Source: Moringa oleifera (lineage: Eukaryota; Streptophyta; Magnoliopsida; Brassicales; Moringaceae). From it: 64,000 nt of DNA. This document shows positions 1 through 10,269 of the stretch, one piece after another. A program made the translations under genes and the position numbers. Below the pieces are notes generated by a model, which was not told the DNA's origin, ran no database searches, and worked only from the letters and a program-made list of their open reading frames with translations. Positions within the stretch are counted from its first letter, which is position 1. The number at the start of each line of letters is the position of its first letter. The stretch covers positions 257,001 through 321,000 of the forward strand of contig JAJFZO010000742.1 of NCBI GenBank assembly GCA_021397835.1, in the 5' to 3' direction.

Positions 1-1990
1 TAAGCCAATGATCAAGGGCCAACGACAAGGGTTTGTCTCGCGTAGGGCACTTTTAGCTGGGCTGGCATGCTCAATGTAGCTGCACTTTGAGCTTTTCGCC
101 CATGTCGTGATGACTAAGGGCAATTATAGCTCGCCCTTCGTGGCTATAGTCTAGGAGACGTAACTTTCGTAGCACACTCGTTGGGCACAAGATGTAGGGA
201 CAGTGATGAAGGCTGGCCTAGGTAAGGTGCCTTTGGCTTAGTTAGCGTGCCCTATGGGCCACACGTTAAGTCTTTCGCCTGTGTTATGCCTTCTTGAAGC
301 AATAATGGCTCGCTTCCCTTGGCAATGGTCTAGGCGATGTGATGCTTGTGGCATGCTTAGTTAACAAATGATCGAGGGACAGCAACAAGGGTCTCACTTA
401 CGTGAGGCGCATTTGGCTTGGCTAACATGCCCTGTGTGATTGTACTACTGGCTTTTTACCCAAGCCATGCCTATTAGGGGTAGACATGGCTCGCCTTTGG
501 GTGCCCATGGTCCTAGTGACATGACAATCATGGCTTGCTTATTGGGCATATGGTTTAGGGACAGAGACGTGGGTCAGGCTAGTGTAAGGTGCCTTTGGCT
601 TGGCTAGAGTGCCTTATGTGGTTACATGCTAGGCTTTTCACTCATACTAAGCTTACCAAGGGCAGCAGTGGCTTACCTCCTATACCCACAGTCTAAGCAA
701 TGTGGCCATCGTGGGACGCTTACTAGGCAAACGATCGAGGGAAACGACAAGGGTCTGGCTCGCGTAGGGTGCCTTCGGCTTGGCTAGCGCACCCTGTGCG
801 GTTACATGCTGGGTCTTCTACCAACGCCATTCCTGTTAGGGGCCGCCTTGGCTCACCTTCCATCCCTATGGCCCATGCGACATGGCCCTCATGGCACGCT
901 CGTTGGGCTCACTATCGAGGAATGCTGACGAGGGTTTAGCTCAGGTGTAATGCCCTTGGCTTGGCTGGGCTCCTTGTGCACCTGAACGCTCGGCCATCTG
1001 CCCATGTCATGGTTGCTAGGGGCAGCCATGGCTCATCTCATAGCCATGGTCCATGTGACATGGCACTCGTCGCATGCTTGCTTGGAATATTACCGAAGGA
1101 CAACGACGAGGATCTAGCTTGCGTGAAGCACCTTTGGATTAGCTAGCGCGCCTTATGCAGTCGCACGTTAGGGGCAGTTGTGGCTCACCCCCCTTGCCCA
1201 TTATCTAGGCGACACTACGCTCATGGGACGCTCATTTGGCTAGTGCTCCCTATATGGCCGCACACTAGGCCTTTTACCCATGAGTGCCTGTTGAGGGCAA
1301 CCATGGCTCGCCTTCCGTGCCCATGGCCTAGGCGATATGGCCCTCGTGGCATGTTCTCTGGGCACATGAATGAGGAATAGCGATGAGTGTTTAGCTCACA
1401 TAAGGTGCCCTTACCTTGGTTGGCACACCTTATGCAGTTGCATAGTAGGCCTTCTGGCCATGTTGTGCTTGCTGGGGGCAGCCGAGGTTTGCCTTTTGTA
1501 CCAATGCTCCATGCATCGCGATGCATGTGGCACGCTCACTGGGCACATGATCGAGGGACAACGACGAAGGTTTTGCTCGTGCGAGGCGCCAAGCTAGTGT
1601 GATCACACACTATGCCTTTCGATCATGCCACCCTAGCTAGTGGTAATTGAGGCTCGCCTCCCGTGCCCATGGTCTAAGTGACGCGACGCTCATGGCACAT
1701 TTACTACGCACACGATTTAGGGACAACAACAAGGGTTTGGCTTGCATAAGGCGCCCTTGGCTTGGCTAGCACCCCATGAACGGCCACATGCTAGGTCTTC
1801 CGCCCATACTATACCTGCTAGTAGCAGTCGTGGCTTGCCTCCTATGTCAATGGTCTTAGAAACAGGGCACTCGCGGCACACTTGCTAGGCTCACAATCGA
1901 TGGATAGTAATAAGGGTCTGGCTACAGTGAGGCACCCTTGGTTGGCGTGCCCGATGCTGTCGCATGCGAAGCCTTTTGCTCATATCGAGC
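1..1990. repeat. GC-rich tandem satellite, unit about 180 bp
   Basis: Diverged tandem repeats run from the left window edge to about 1990, so the array continues outside. A landmark of the form GAGGGACAACGACAAGGG recurs near 11, 191, 372, 553, 735, 914, 1093, 1370, 1551, 1711 and 1897. Most steps are 179-186 bp; one is about 277 (one full unit plus a shortened unit near 1141-1240) and one about 160. A second landmark (GGCTTGGCTAGCGTGCCC-like) follows the same phase. The DNA is far richer in GC than everything to its right, and the boundary at about 1990 is abrupt. Short open frames in both strands are by-products of the repeat. Unit length is close to that of many plant centromeric or heterochromatic satellites, but location on the chromosome is unknown. 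Confidence 0.9.
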
Positions 1991-2780
1991 CTATAAATTT
2001 TCTCATCTTCTATATTTTTTATTAATTTTTAATTTTTTGAATTTTTTAGATTTTATGATATTTTAATTTTTAATTTTAATTTTACCTGATTTTTTCTTTT
2101 TTATGATTTTCTTTGATATATTTTATATCTTATTTTATTTTTCTCATCTTTTATAATTACTTTAGATTTTTAAATTTTTTTATATATATTTTTTATTTTG
2201 TTAGTTTTTTCACTTTTTTTTAGTAATTTTATTTTTTAATTAAAAATTACATTGAGTTACGATTTTGTCATTGTTTTTATTTTCTTTTCTTTGATTTGTT
2301 GTAAGTATTTACACGAGTTTTCATTCGATATTTCATTAAATTATGGTTTTCTATTACTTTTTTATATTTATTTGTAATATTTAAAAATTAAAATTTGTCT
2401 ACTATGACTATTAGATATTATTGTTAACTTTGATCTTCTAGCGAATATTTTGTTATGCAATAATAAGTTTTTATAAATAATTTTTTAAAAAACTATGTGA
2501 TATAAATTAATTATTAAATTATAATGAACAATATTATTTCTAAATATATATGTAATTTTGTGATTTTCACTTTTGTTTTTAATTTTCAAATTTTTTATTT
2601 TTAAATAATTTTTAAGTTTTAAATTATCTATATTTTTTATTAAATTAAATATTTTAAATATTTTATATTTTAAATTTAAAAGTTATTTTAAATTTTAAAA
2701 AAAATAATAAAATTAATTAATAAATTATTATTTTTATTTGTATGAAAAACCATACATGTTTTATACATGTTTTCAAAATA
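1991..2780. other. AT-rich low-complexity spacer next to the satellite
   Basis: Very T-rich and A-rich DNA with no coding frame, no recognisable transposon protein and no clear tandem period. It begins directly where the GC-rich satellite stops. Confidence 0.6.
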
Positions 2781-2794
2781 TAACTGTTGACAGC

Positions 2795-2804
2795 TATTTA
2801 AATA
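2795..2804 (+). promoter_or_regulatory. Possible TATA box ahead of a CT-rich leader
   Basis: TATTTAAATA is followed some 25-60 bp later by a CT-rich stretch (2825-2870) like a plant 5' leader. No coding sequence follows, so this may be a relic promoter, possibly of an LTR. Weak call. Confidence 0.25.
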
Positions 2805-2980
2805 ATGAAGTTTACGTCTTTGGAACTTTCTTCCTCCTCTCTTTCTCTCTCAAAACCTCATCTTCTTTGAGAAAGTATATTGAATGAAACCTTCATATTC
2901 AAAGAAGAAAGAGAAAAATAAGGGAAGATTTCAAACTAGATTGTCCAAAATCAAGGCATGGCACAAAGCTATCGTGCTAT

Positions 2981-3160
2981 ATTGGCAGAGCTTTAATAAA
3001 ATGGGATAGGTAGCTTTCATTAATAAGAGATGGGTTTAAGGATTAGGTCTCCTAATTCATGAAATTCTTGCCATAGTTGCAGAGTTTCAACAAAACGAGA
3101 TAGATAGCTTTCGTTAATGAGAGATGGGTTTGGAGATTAGGTCTTCTAAGTCATGGAATT
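2981..3160. repeat. Two-copy tandem duplication, period about 95 bp
   Basis: The segment 2981-3068 (containing GCAGAGCTTTAATAAAATGG and GAGATGGGTTTAAGGATTAG) is repeated at about 3076-3160 with GCAGAGTTTCAACAAAACGA and GAGATGGGTTTGGAGATTAG. Several substitutions separate the copies, so the duplication is not recent. Confidence 0.8.
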
Positions 3161-3980
3161 CATTTTTTCTTTATTAGTTTCTTTTCGAAAGCAATTTATT
3201 GGTAATTCATGTGCGTTGTTATGGGAGTTAACCCCACCATATAGGTTTTTTCTTCTTTCTTTGTTTTGATTAAACAAAAAAAGATGATTAATACTAAGTA
3301 AGCTTCCGCATTAAGGCTTCCTAATCTAACAAACTCCTAGGCTTGGCTCTATGTCTTAGTTGGCCGTACGACCGAGCCATGATTTGTCCTGAAGGCGACC
3401 TATTCGAACCTGATATATAGAAAATTAGGCAGATTGTGTTAAGCAAAGAAAATAGGTGTCTTGGTACACAGCTTACCCTAGGATGCATGAGAACTAGATC
3501 TACTGACTATGTTCGAAAGAGGGAAGAGAAAGATCTTTTTTTCTGAGAAGTGATCGATACAAAGTAAAAGCAGGTGAGGTTAGGCCTGGAATTGGGCACT
3601 CTTTACTTACCCAAAATCAACCCTCTCCTCAATAGAAGAGAAAAAAATCAGTTGTTAGTTAATATTAAGATCTTGAATCTTTAAATTGTTAATAAATTGC
3701 CTTTCGATCCTTATGATCTGGATTTGAATCATTTAGAAAAATATAAAATGCAATCCCTATATAGAGATCAATACTTCTTAAGCAGAATCAAAAGACTATT
3801 AACCAACTAAAAATTTTGAGCACCAATCTTTTTAGAATGGAGATTACAAATATTTTAATAGAATCATACTAAAACTTGCAACAAAAAGACTCAACCGGGT
3901 ACATGCTGCAAAAAAATCCATATATGCAGGCCACATAGATATTACTTACTTAGGTCTTAAAAAAGTTTCAATTGAAGTTT
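3161..3980. other. Intergenic, no gene recognised
   Basis: Moderately AT-rich sequence. It includes a more GC-balanced patch (3300-3600) resembling leader or LTR sequence, with no open frame or protein motif I can identify. Confidence 0.4.
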
Positions 3981-3989
3981 TTTTCATAG

Positions 3990-5395
3990 GTTCCCAAGAG
4001 CTATTAGCTTAACAAAATAACGTCCAAGCATTCCCAAAAACCATTATTACCATATGATATCAATAAAAGGGATGTGGTGCCCTATAACATTGTGCTTTCT
4101 ATCGCAGACCTCTTCAACTTGACCATTTGCATATGCATCAACAGTAAGAAACACCTTGAACTATGAAAACCATAACAATTAAATGAATATTAAAGGTCGT
4201 CAGACCTAAGATTGACAACTAAATTTGCTTGAGCATCAGCATCAAAGTAGCACTCCTTGAAAATAAACAAGCATATGTTACTTGTAACCATAAAATTTGT
4301 GTGGATACATACTCTTAGTTATAGAATCACAAACCGCAAATTGATTAGTTGAGTCATCCATAAAATAAGTCAGGCCCACAAGCATAATGATATGCAAATA
4401 AAATTAGAAGAAAATGTTCACAAATATTTTGTAAATGATTACAATTTGCATTTACCTTCTTAACATGTTTGATTTAGAAGGATACAAACTTGTCCTCGAG
4501 CTGCTTTACCTTTTACACAAGTAAGCCATATTCTAGTTCTTGGTCTTTCATAGCCCTTGGATCTGTTCTACAAGGAATACCCATGACAAAATAGCAATAT
4601 AATAGAACAGAAAGAACATGCAGAGATAATAAAAACAAATTGAAATAAAGACTGCAATTATGAACTATAAATTCAACACCATCCATCCATAATTAATGGC
4701 ACTTCTGATATTTACATGTGTGTTTGTGTCTTTTATGCATCTTTGAATCTATAATTCACAACACTGTGAACCAAAGAAGGCATAAAAAAATGATATGCAC
4801 GCCCCTTTTCCCTCTGAAATCTTCTCATCATGCATATTCAGCATGTGATGACACCTAGGTTTGGCATAATAAGTCTAATTTTCTGTCTTGTTTTTCAATT
4901 CTCAATTCTTTCTTTTTAGCTTTTAGTTTATTTCACTTCCTCCTTTCATAGTACTTCTTTTTTCTCATTTTTGCCTCAGACTTGCTCAGGGCAAAGTCAC
5001 TTTTACGTGCTCAACTTTGCTTTTCTTTTTCAGCATTAAAAGAAAGAAATATTAAAAGTAAGATGAACAGGCATCATAAGATAAAGTAGCCAACTTGTAT
5101 ACAAATAAGTTTAAAGTCTCTTTGTGCACGAATGTGTTTAAATCCTTTCTTAAGAGTATACTTCATTCATAAAATGACAGCTTGATATTTGACAACATTA
5201 TTTGTTGTGATGCCCACTCTTCACGCAATCGATAGACCTATCAACACCCAATGTCAAATAGAGCTTCTTTATCAAAGGACATTATAACCTAAGAGTACAA
5301 CAAAAGTAACTTCATATAATATTTCCATCTTCGGCACGTAGAACAGCTTCTACACCAGCTTGTCCAAGATTCCTTTTTGAGGCATCGTCAAACTT
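3990..5395 (-). pseudogene. RNase H-like domain gene, intron-containing relic
   Basis: Reading the minus strand from about 5395 downwards gives segments in the order of a plant RNase H-fold protein. FDDASKRNLGQAGVEAVLRA (about 5390-5325) matches the first strand pair, family form F-D-G-A-S-K-G-N-P-G-x-A-G. A segment from about 5245 gives RLRE, then TNNV and KKGFKHIR after a frameshift. DQELEYGLL and KQLEDKF fall near 4540-4480, DADAQANLVVNL near 4250-4205, and NGQVEEV near 4130-4105. The segments are separated by non-coding DNA, as exons would be, so this is not a processed copy. Breaks: a one-base loss after RLRE, in-frame stops (after the first segment, before MKYTL, and inside the KQLED segment), and Asp-Gly changed to Asp-Asp at the first catalytic Asp motif. 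The same-strand EMB506-like relic lies upstream. Host gene relic is more likely than retrotransposon RNase H because of the exon layout. Confidence 0.6.
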
Positions 5396-5399
5396 AAAA

Positions 5400-6690
5400 A
5401 TACAGGATTGTTATGAATAGACATAAAAATGATTTTAATTTATATCATAATTAATTTAATCTACATATTATATCACGCCATATGTGTTTGCTTGCCAAAA
5501 AAAAGACTAAGAACACATTGTAAAACAATTGCAAGTAGAAAAGCTAGCACCGAGGTATGAAAACCCAAAAACTCACAACATAATCCAATATAGGAAACCT
5601 TAAATTGTTAGATACAGATAAAATGTTTTAATTCATAAACTTCCATTGAAACGATAGTAGTTGCCATAAAAAAGAAAAAGAAAATCCAATGGATACATAT
5701 TTATAATGAGTAATTACAATAAAAATAGGTACTGAGGTTTTATGATAGTAAATACACACAGATAGACATTATTTAACAATGATAGCAGCTAAATCTAATA
5801 GTAGTACTCAAGATAACAGTGCCATGAAAAATGTTAGTATCAATGACATAAACTCACACAGTTGGAAGAAACTATTTGAGGCTCAACAAAATTATGTACT
5901 TTAGAATATTTCTTCAAAGGATTTGTTAAAAATGAAGTTGATCCTCTAGCACCCTATAGAATAAAAGGCATAAGTGAGAAATTACTACCAGAAACAATAT
6001 AGTTGTTCAATGGTTACTTAGAGGCGAAAGTTTAAAGGGAATCATGATCCTACTGATTTTACAGTATATACTTATACTTGATAATTTAATAAAATTAATG
6101 ATTAAAATTTAATATATTTATTTTTATTATATTAATATAATAAAATATTAAAAACACCATAATTTCTTTTTTATATAAAAAAATTAAGCATAAGTTTGAT
6201 AGAGGATCCTCTTCAAGTTGAAAAGGTTAATGAAAAATTTTGAATCCACTAGAAATGAAGAACATTCTCTTCACATTTCACTAATCCTATAAACTAATAG
6301 CCTCTTTTGTGCCATTTAAGTAAAACTATGAATGGACAAACTGAACTAAACATCATATTTGTAACTAAAAGACATGATTTTGAAGATACTAATTCTTTTG
6401 TTAACACTGCACAATGATCATGACCAATAGTGGCAATGGCATATTATCAGGCAAACACCTAATAGAGGATAAAAGAGCTGACACATGTATTAGTACCAGT
6501 GACATCTTACCAGGTAAGTACCCAACAAGATGGACGAGCTAATATATTTACTAGTGAATCTAAACTGTGGTGCTATTTGCTCCCCAAGTTACTTACTCTC
6601 ATATCATGTATATGCATTCTTATTTTTCGAAAATCCTTCTTTGCAAAAAATGGGCCTAAATGGTGGTGAATTGGATTCATGGGAACTCTT
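5400..6690. other. Spacer between two minus-strand gene relics
   Basis: No coding frame of note. A minus-strand stretch around 5960-5870 could be the N-terminal part of the RNase H-like gene (Ser/Pro/Lys-rich, plastid-transit-like), but I cannot support that. 6060-6180 is low-complexity AT DNA. Confidence 0.35.
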
Positions 6691-6699
6691 CTTTTCGAG

Positions 6700-9330
6700 A
6701 GAATGAAATAACTATCCATGAAACTTTGTGATCAATAATATGATGATGTAACCAAGGCATGCAAGAAGAGAAAATGACCAAAATCTATCCCAAAATTGGT
6801 GAGGTCCATGCTCATATAAATCTCTGTTGACTGGTACAATCTTTAGCAATTTGGCGAGGTTGTAAGACTTAAAGTCCTTCCCATAACATAAGCATAAATC
6901 CAATGGTGTTTTCCATTCTTGAAACACAATAAGCAAATCACTGTTAGATTCTAATTAAAAATTATAGAGAGATAGTCTGCTTAAATTCTCTCTTGCCTTC
7001 ACTGAGAGTATAGCTTTTGAATGCAAAAACCTCTTCAAATTTAGGTGAGAAAGGTAGTCGTGTCCCTGTTTCTTCCCCCTCCCCCCCCTTCTTTAGTTAG
7101 GGAAGGGATTATCGAAATGCAATAGAGAGTGTATCTATGAACAAGAAAGAAGTATGATGACTATTATCTATCTCATATGTGGTAAATGAAGAGCATAACT
7201 CAAATAAAAGATGAGCAGTAACCATTGCAGTTACCAATTCTAAAGGAAGATAGTAGATATGAATGAAATTATAGTTACAAATGAAATAACAAAATCATTG
7301 CTAACATAGATTTTATAAACTATGAAAACACAAAAAAGCTTGGCAGGTTTACAATTTTGCTTTGAAATGCCATTACCTTGTTTTTTTTTTTTTTTTTTGT
7401 ATCAGCTGCGCCATTCATTAACAAAACTTCAATTATATCCTTATTTCTACTTTGTACAGTAACATACAATAGGGTCTATCCTTTTTATAACAAGGAGGGG
7501 TTAGAAAACTTGCTGAGAAGCAAAATTGTGTGAACTATAAAATTAAGAAAATTAAAACGCCACTTTTATTGTCAACAACATTAGAAAAATTGACTGGGAG
7601 AAGGGCATTTGGAAGCTAAGACAGATTTATGATAATAAATAAAGTAACCTTACTCGATCCTTGACATGTAGACTTGCATTTTTCCTCAAAGATGACCTAT
7701 TACAGCCTCATTTTTTTTTTTTTGTGAACAATTGCTTTATGAAGAGCTATCAAAACCATATTATTTTGCCATATTAAATAGGAGATAATAATCTAGATGA
7801 AAATGGAAAATATAAAATCAGACATCAAGTTTCGATATAAAGAGAAATAACCTTATTAACAGCATCAAAGTCAAGTCCATTTTCAAGCAACTTGTCCATG
7901 AAAGGAATTTCCCCTGATAGTACAACAATCCGAAGTGGCTTCCATTTTGCTTGAATGTTGAAGTTAAAATTAATCAAAAGACAAAAATAAGAATCCCTCA
8001 GTTATAAGAATATCTATGAATCATAAGGTTTTGAACAGTTGTAATGAATAGAAATAGTTTTGTTCATGTACTTAGTGAGTATAGAACACTGGAAACAATA
8101 ACAGGCCAAAAAGTCCTATGTTGTATACTAAAATAAGCTTTTATATGAACAACACACTCCTAAAAGTATTCCTACTATTAATATCTTGTCCAAGTTGGAA
8201 GTGCATTTTGTTGCAGAAATGCTGTTTCTATTGGCCCCAAAAGCTACTTAACCTCTGTAATGATTAGAAGGCACAGATACTCCAGGAACAGAGTGAAGGA
8301 AAGAGAAAAATAACTTAATAAATGCATAAAAAATTGGTTCATCAAAATATAAACTAAAGATATGCAACTTAATAAATGCATAAAAGTTAATTCGTCCTTT
8401 ATTCCATGAGTTAGCAACTAAGTTGCAATTATGAAGTGCAAGGTAGACAATGCAATTTGTTATAGATCTTAGACACACTTGGTCATGGCCAACGGTAATC
8501 GATTGGTCTTAGTTCAATATGACTAAGAATGTATCCAGATGACACCTCCAAAGACCATGCTTAGGCAAAACCACAACTCGGTGGGCAATAATCTTCTGAT
8601 TCTTGCATGAAAGCTTATCTTGAAGGCATTAGTGGCATGAATTCAAGCAAGATTATGCTCAATTTAAAACAGTGGAATGCCTAACACTAGGTTATTCCCT
8701 TAAGAAACACCAGAGTAATAAGTGTTAATGCATCTTTACTTTCAATTTGTAGTGTGGTATAGCTGAGCATTGAGTCTAAGGTAGGTCTCACACTCATGAA
8801 CATAATAATATCACTGCCTATTAACATCCAATATTGATAAGCCCGACCAATTTCAAATTCAGTTTTTATTTCCAAAAGGTCTATAAAGGTCAATAAAATG
8901 ATTGAAATGCTTATCCCTAATATATTAAAGTAGAGGAATAAGTTGAGTATGAGCAAATCCATAAATGGAAGCTTCATAATCTTCTTTACTAAAGCTAAAA
9001 TATCAATCTTTCTTAGCCATGTGAAATGGTGAACAATAAACCTTCATTTTGAAAAGATAAAATTCAAGTTAATATTTATTTCATCATGCCAACGTCTATC
9101 AGAAAGATTAAAACATGACAGAAGAAAAGAATATAAGATATAAGGACCTTGTGCAAGCTCCTCCTCATACTGGTTTGCTATTGGCTCTTTAACACTAGTA
9201 GCTATAGCCAAAGCATCTCTTCCTCTCTCTTCTTCCCAATCACTTTCAAAATCCATGTCATTTTCTTCCTCTTCCTCATCTTCATCATATTCACTACCAC
9301 TTCCATCATCGGGATTTTCTTAAAATACCT
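6700..9330 (-). pseudogene. EMB506-like ankyrin-repeat protein, intron-containing relic
   Basis: Minus-strand fragments line up in order with the plant plastid ankyrin protein EMB506. An acidic segment NPDDGSGSEYDEDEEEE and DFESDWEEE lies at 9319-9148, ending in a plausible donor (CAAG|GTCC). KWKPLRIVVLSGE and FMDKLLENGLDF lie at about 7950-7852, also ending at a GT donor. EAVIGHL and ASLHVKDR lie near 7710-7660. QSRNKDIIEVLLMNGAAD lies near 7485-7410. The C-terminal GKDFKSYNLAKLLKIVPVNR lies in 6936-6820. EMB506 is needed for embryo and plastid development. Breaks: a frameshift between GHL and ASLHVKDR, a TAG stop replacing the Trp of the GWTPLH-type ankyrin start, and loss of the usual stop after the NRDL end, giving a foreign hydrophobic tail. 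The exon between the acidic region and KWKPL was not found. Introns are retained, so this is a decayed genomic duplicate. Confidence 0.68.
7381..7399. repeat. Poly-T tract
   Basis: An uninterrupted run of T within the EMB506-like relic, lying directly before the minus-strand ankyrin exon end. Confidence 0.85.
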
Positions 9331-9469
9331 TGTGAGTTTGTAAGGACGATATTCTATCTTTTGGCTTAACCACATAAGTCCTCCATTGATTCTCTCTTGA
9401 TGATGAACAGGCCTAATTTCCTTCTTTTTTGACCACCCAAAATGTTGCAAATATCATTGTCAAAACTCG

Positions 9470-10265
9470 CAGGTGAACTAAAAACTGTAACAATGGCCAT
9501 GGATCGAGCAAGATAACAATATGATGAGAAAGCTGGTCTAATCCGTTAGGCCATTGTAACCAACTCTTAAACTTTGAAGCCACTAATAGTATGCCCCAAT
9601 GAGTGCTGATATCAACAAGATATTTAATGAAGATGGGCTTCTATTGGGTTTCTTCGTGGTGCTTTTTGGGTTTAAAAAGTCAAAATAGGCTGATCTTAAG
9701 AATCCTAATGAGCCTTATTTCTAACTCAAAATCTTTTTTCTTTTCATATATTTGTATATATGTATTTATAAATTTAAAATAATGTGAAAACAAAATAAAA
9801 AATAAAAAAATTATATTAGTGAAAAATGGTAAGAATGAAAAGTTATTTATGTTACCTATGAACTCATCTAATGTGATGCATGAGATTTTTTATCATATCA
9901 AATATGTATGGAAAATTTATAAATAATATAATATAAAAAAGAAAAGAAAATATATCAAAAAATAAAAAAATTAAAATGTAATAAAATCTAAAAAAATTTA
10001 AAGAAACTAAACAATAATTGAAAAAATAAAAGATTAGAAACTTAAAAATATATAAAGTAATTTAAAACAATTTAAAAATAATATATATTTTATAAAATAA
10101 ATCACCTTTTGGTGTAATGACATAAAAAATTTATTAAATTGTATTAGCTAACAAGAGGTCCAAAATTCAAGGGATAATATAGCCAGCTAAAAATCCAAGG
10201 CTTAAGTAATGTGAAAGGTAATTAAGCAAGTGAGTTTCTTTCCCTTATCACATTCTCCCTTATTT
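9470..10265. other. AT-rich spacer, partly similar to the following array
   Basis: No gene. 9760-10150 is A-rich and may contain a worn partial copy of the 0.8-kb repeat that follows (it shares ATTTATTAAATTGTATTAG-like text after a TTTTGGTGTAATGAC segment). Confidence 0.4.
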
Positions 10266-10269
10266 TGGG

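Noticed and set aside
961..1602. Several overlapping open frames in the GC-rich region on both strands
   Set aside because: They follow the 180-bp satellite period, have no family motifs and exist because GC-rich repeats lack stops.
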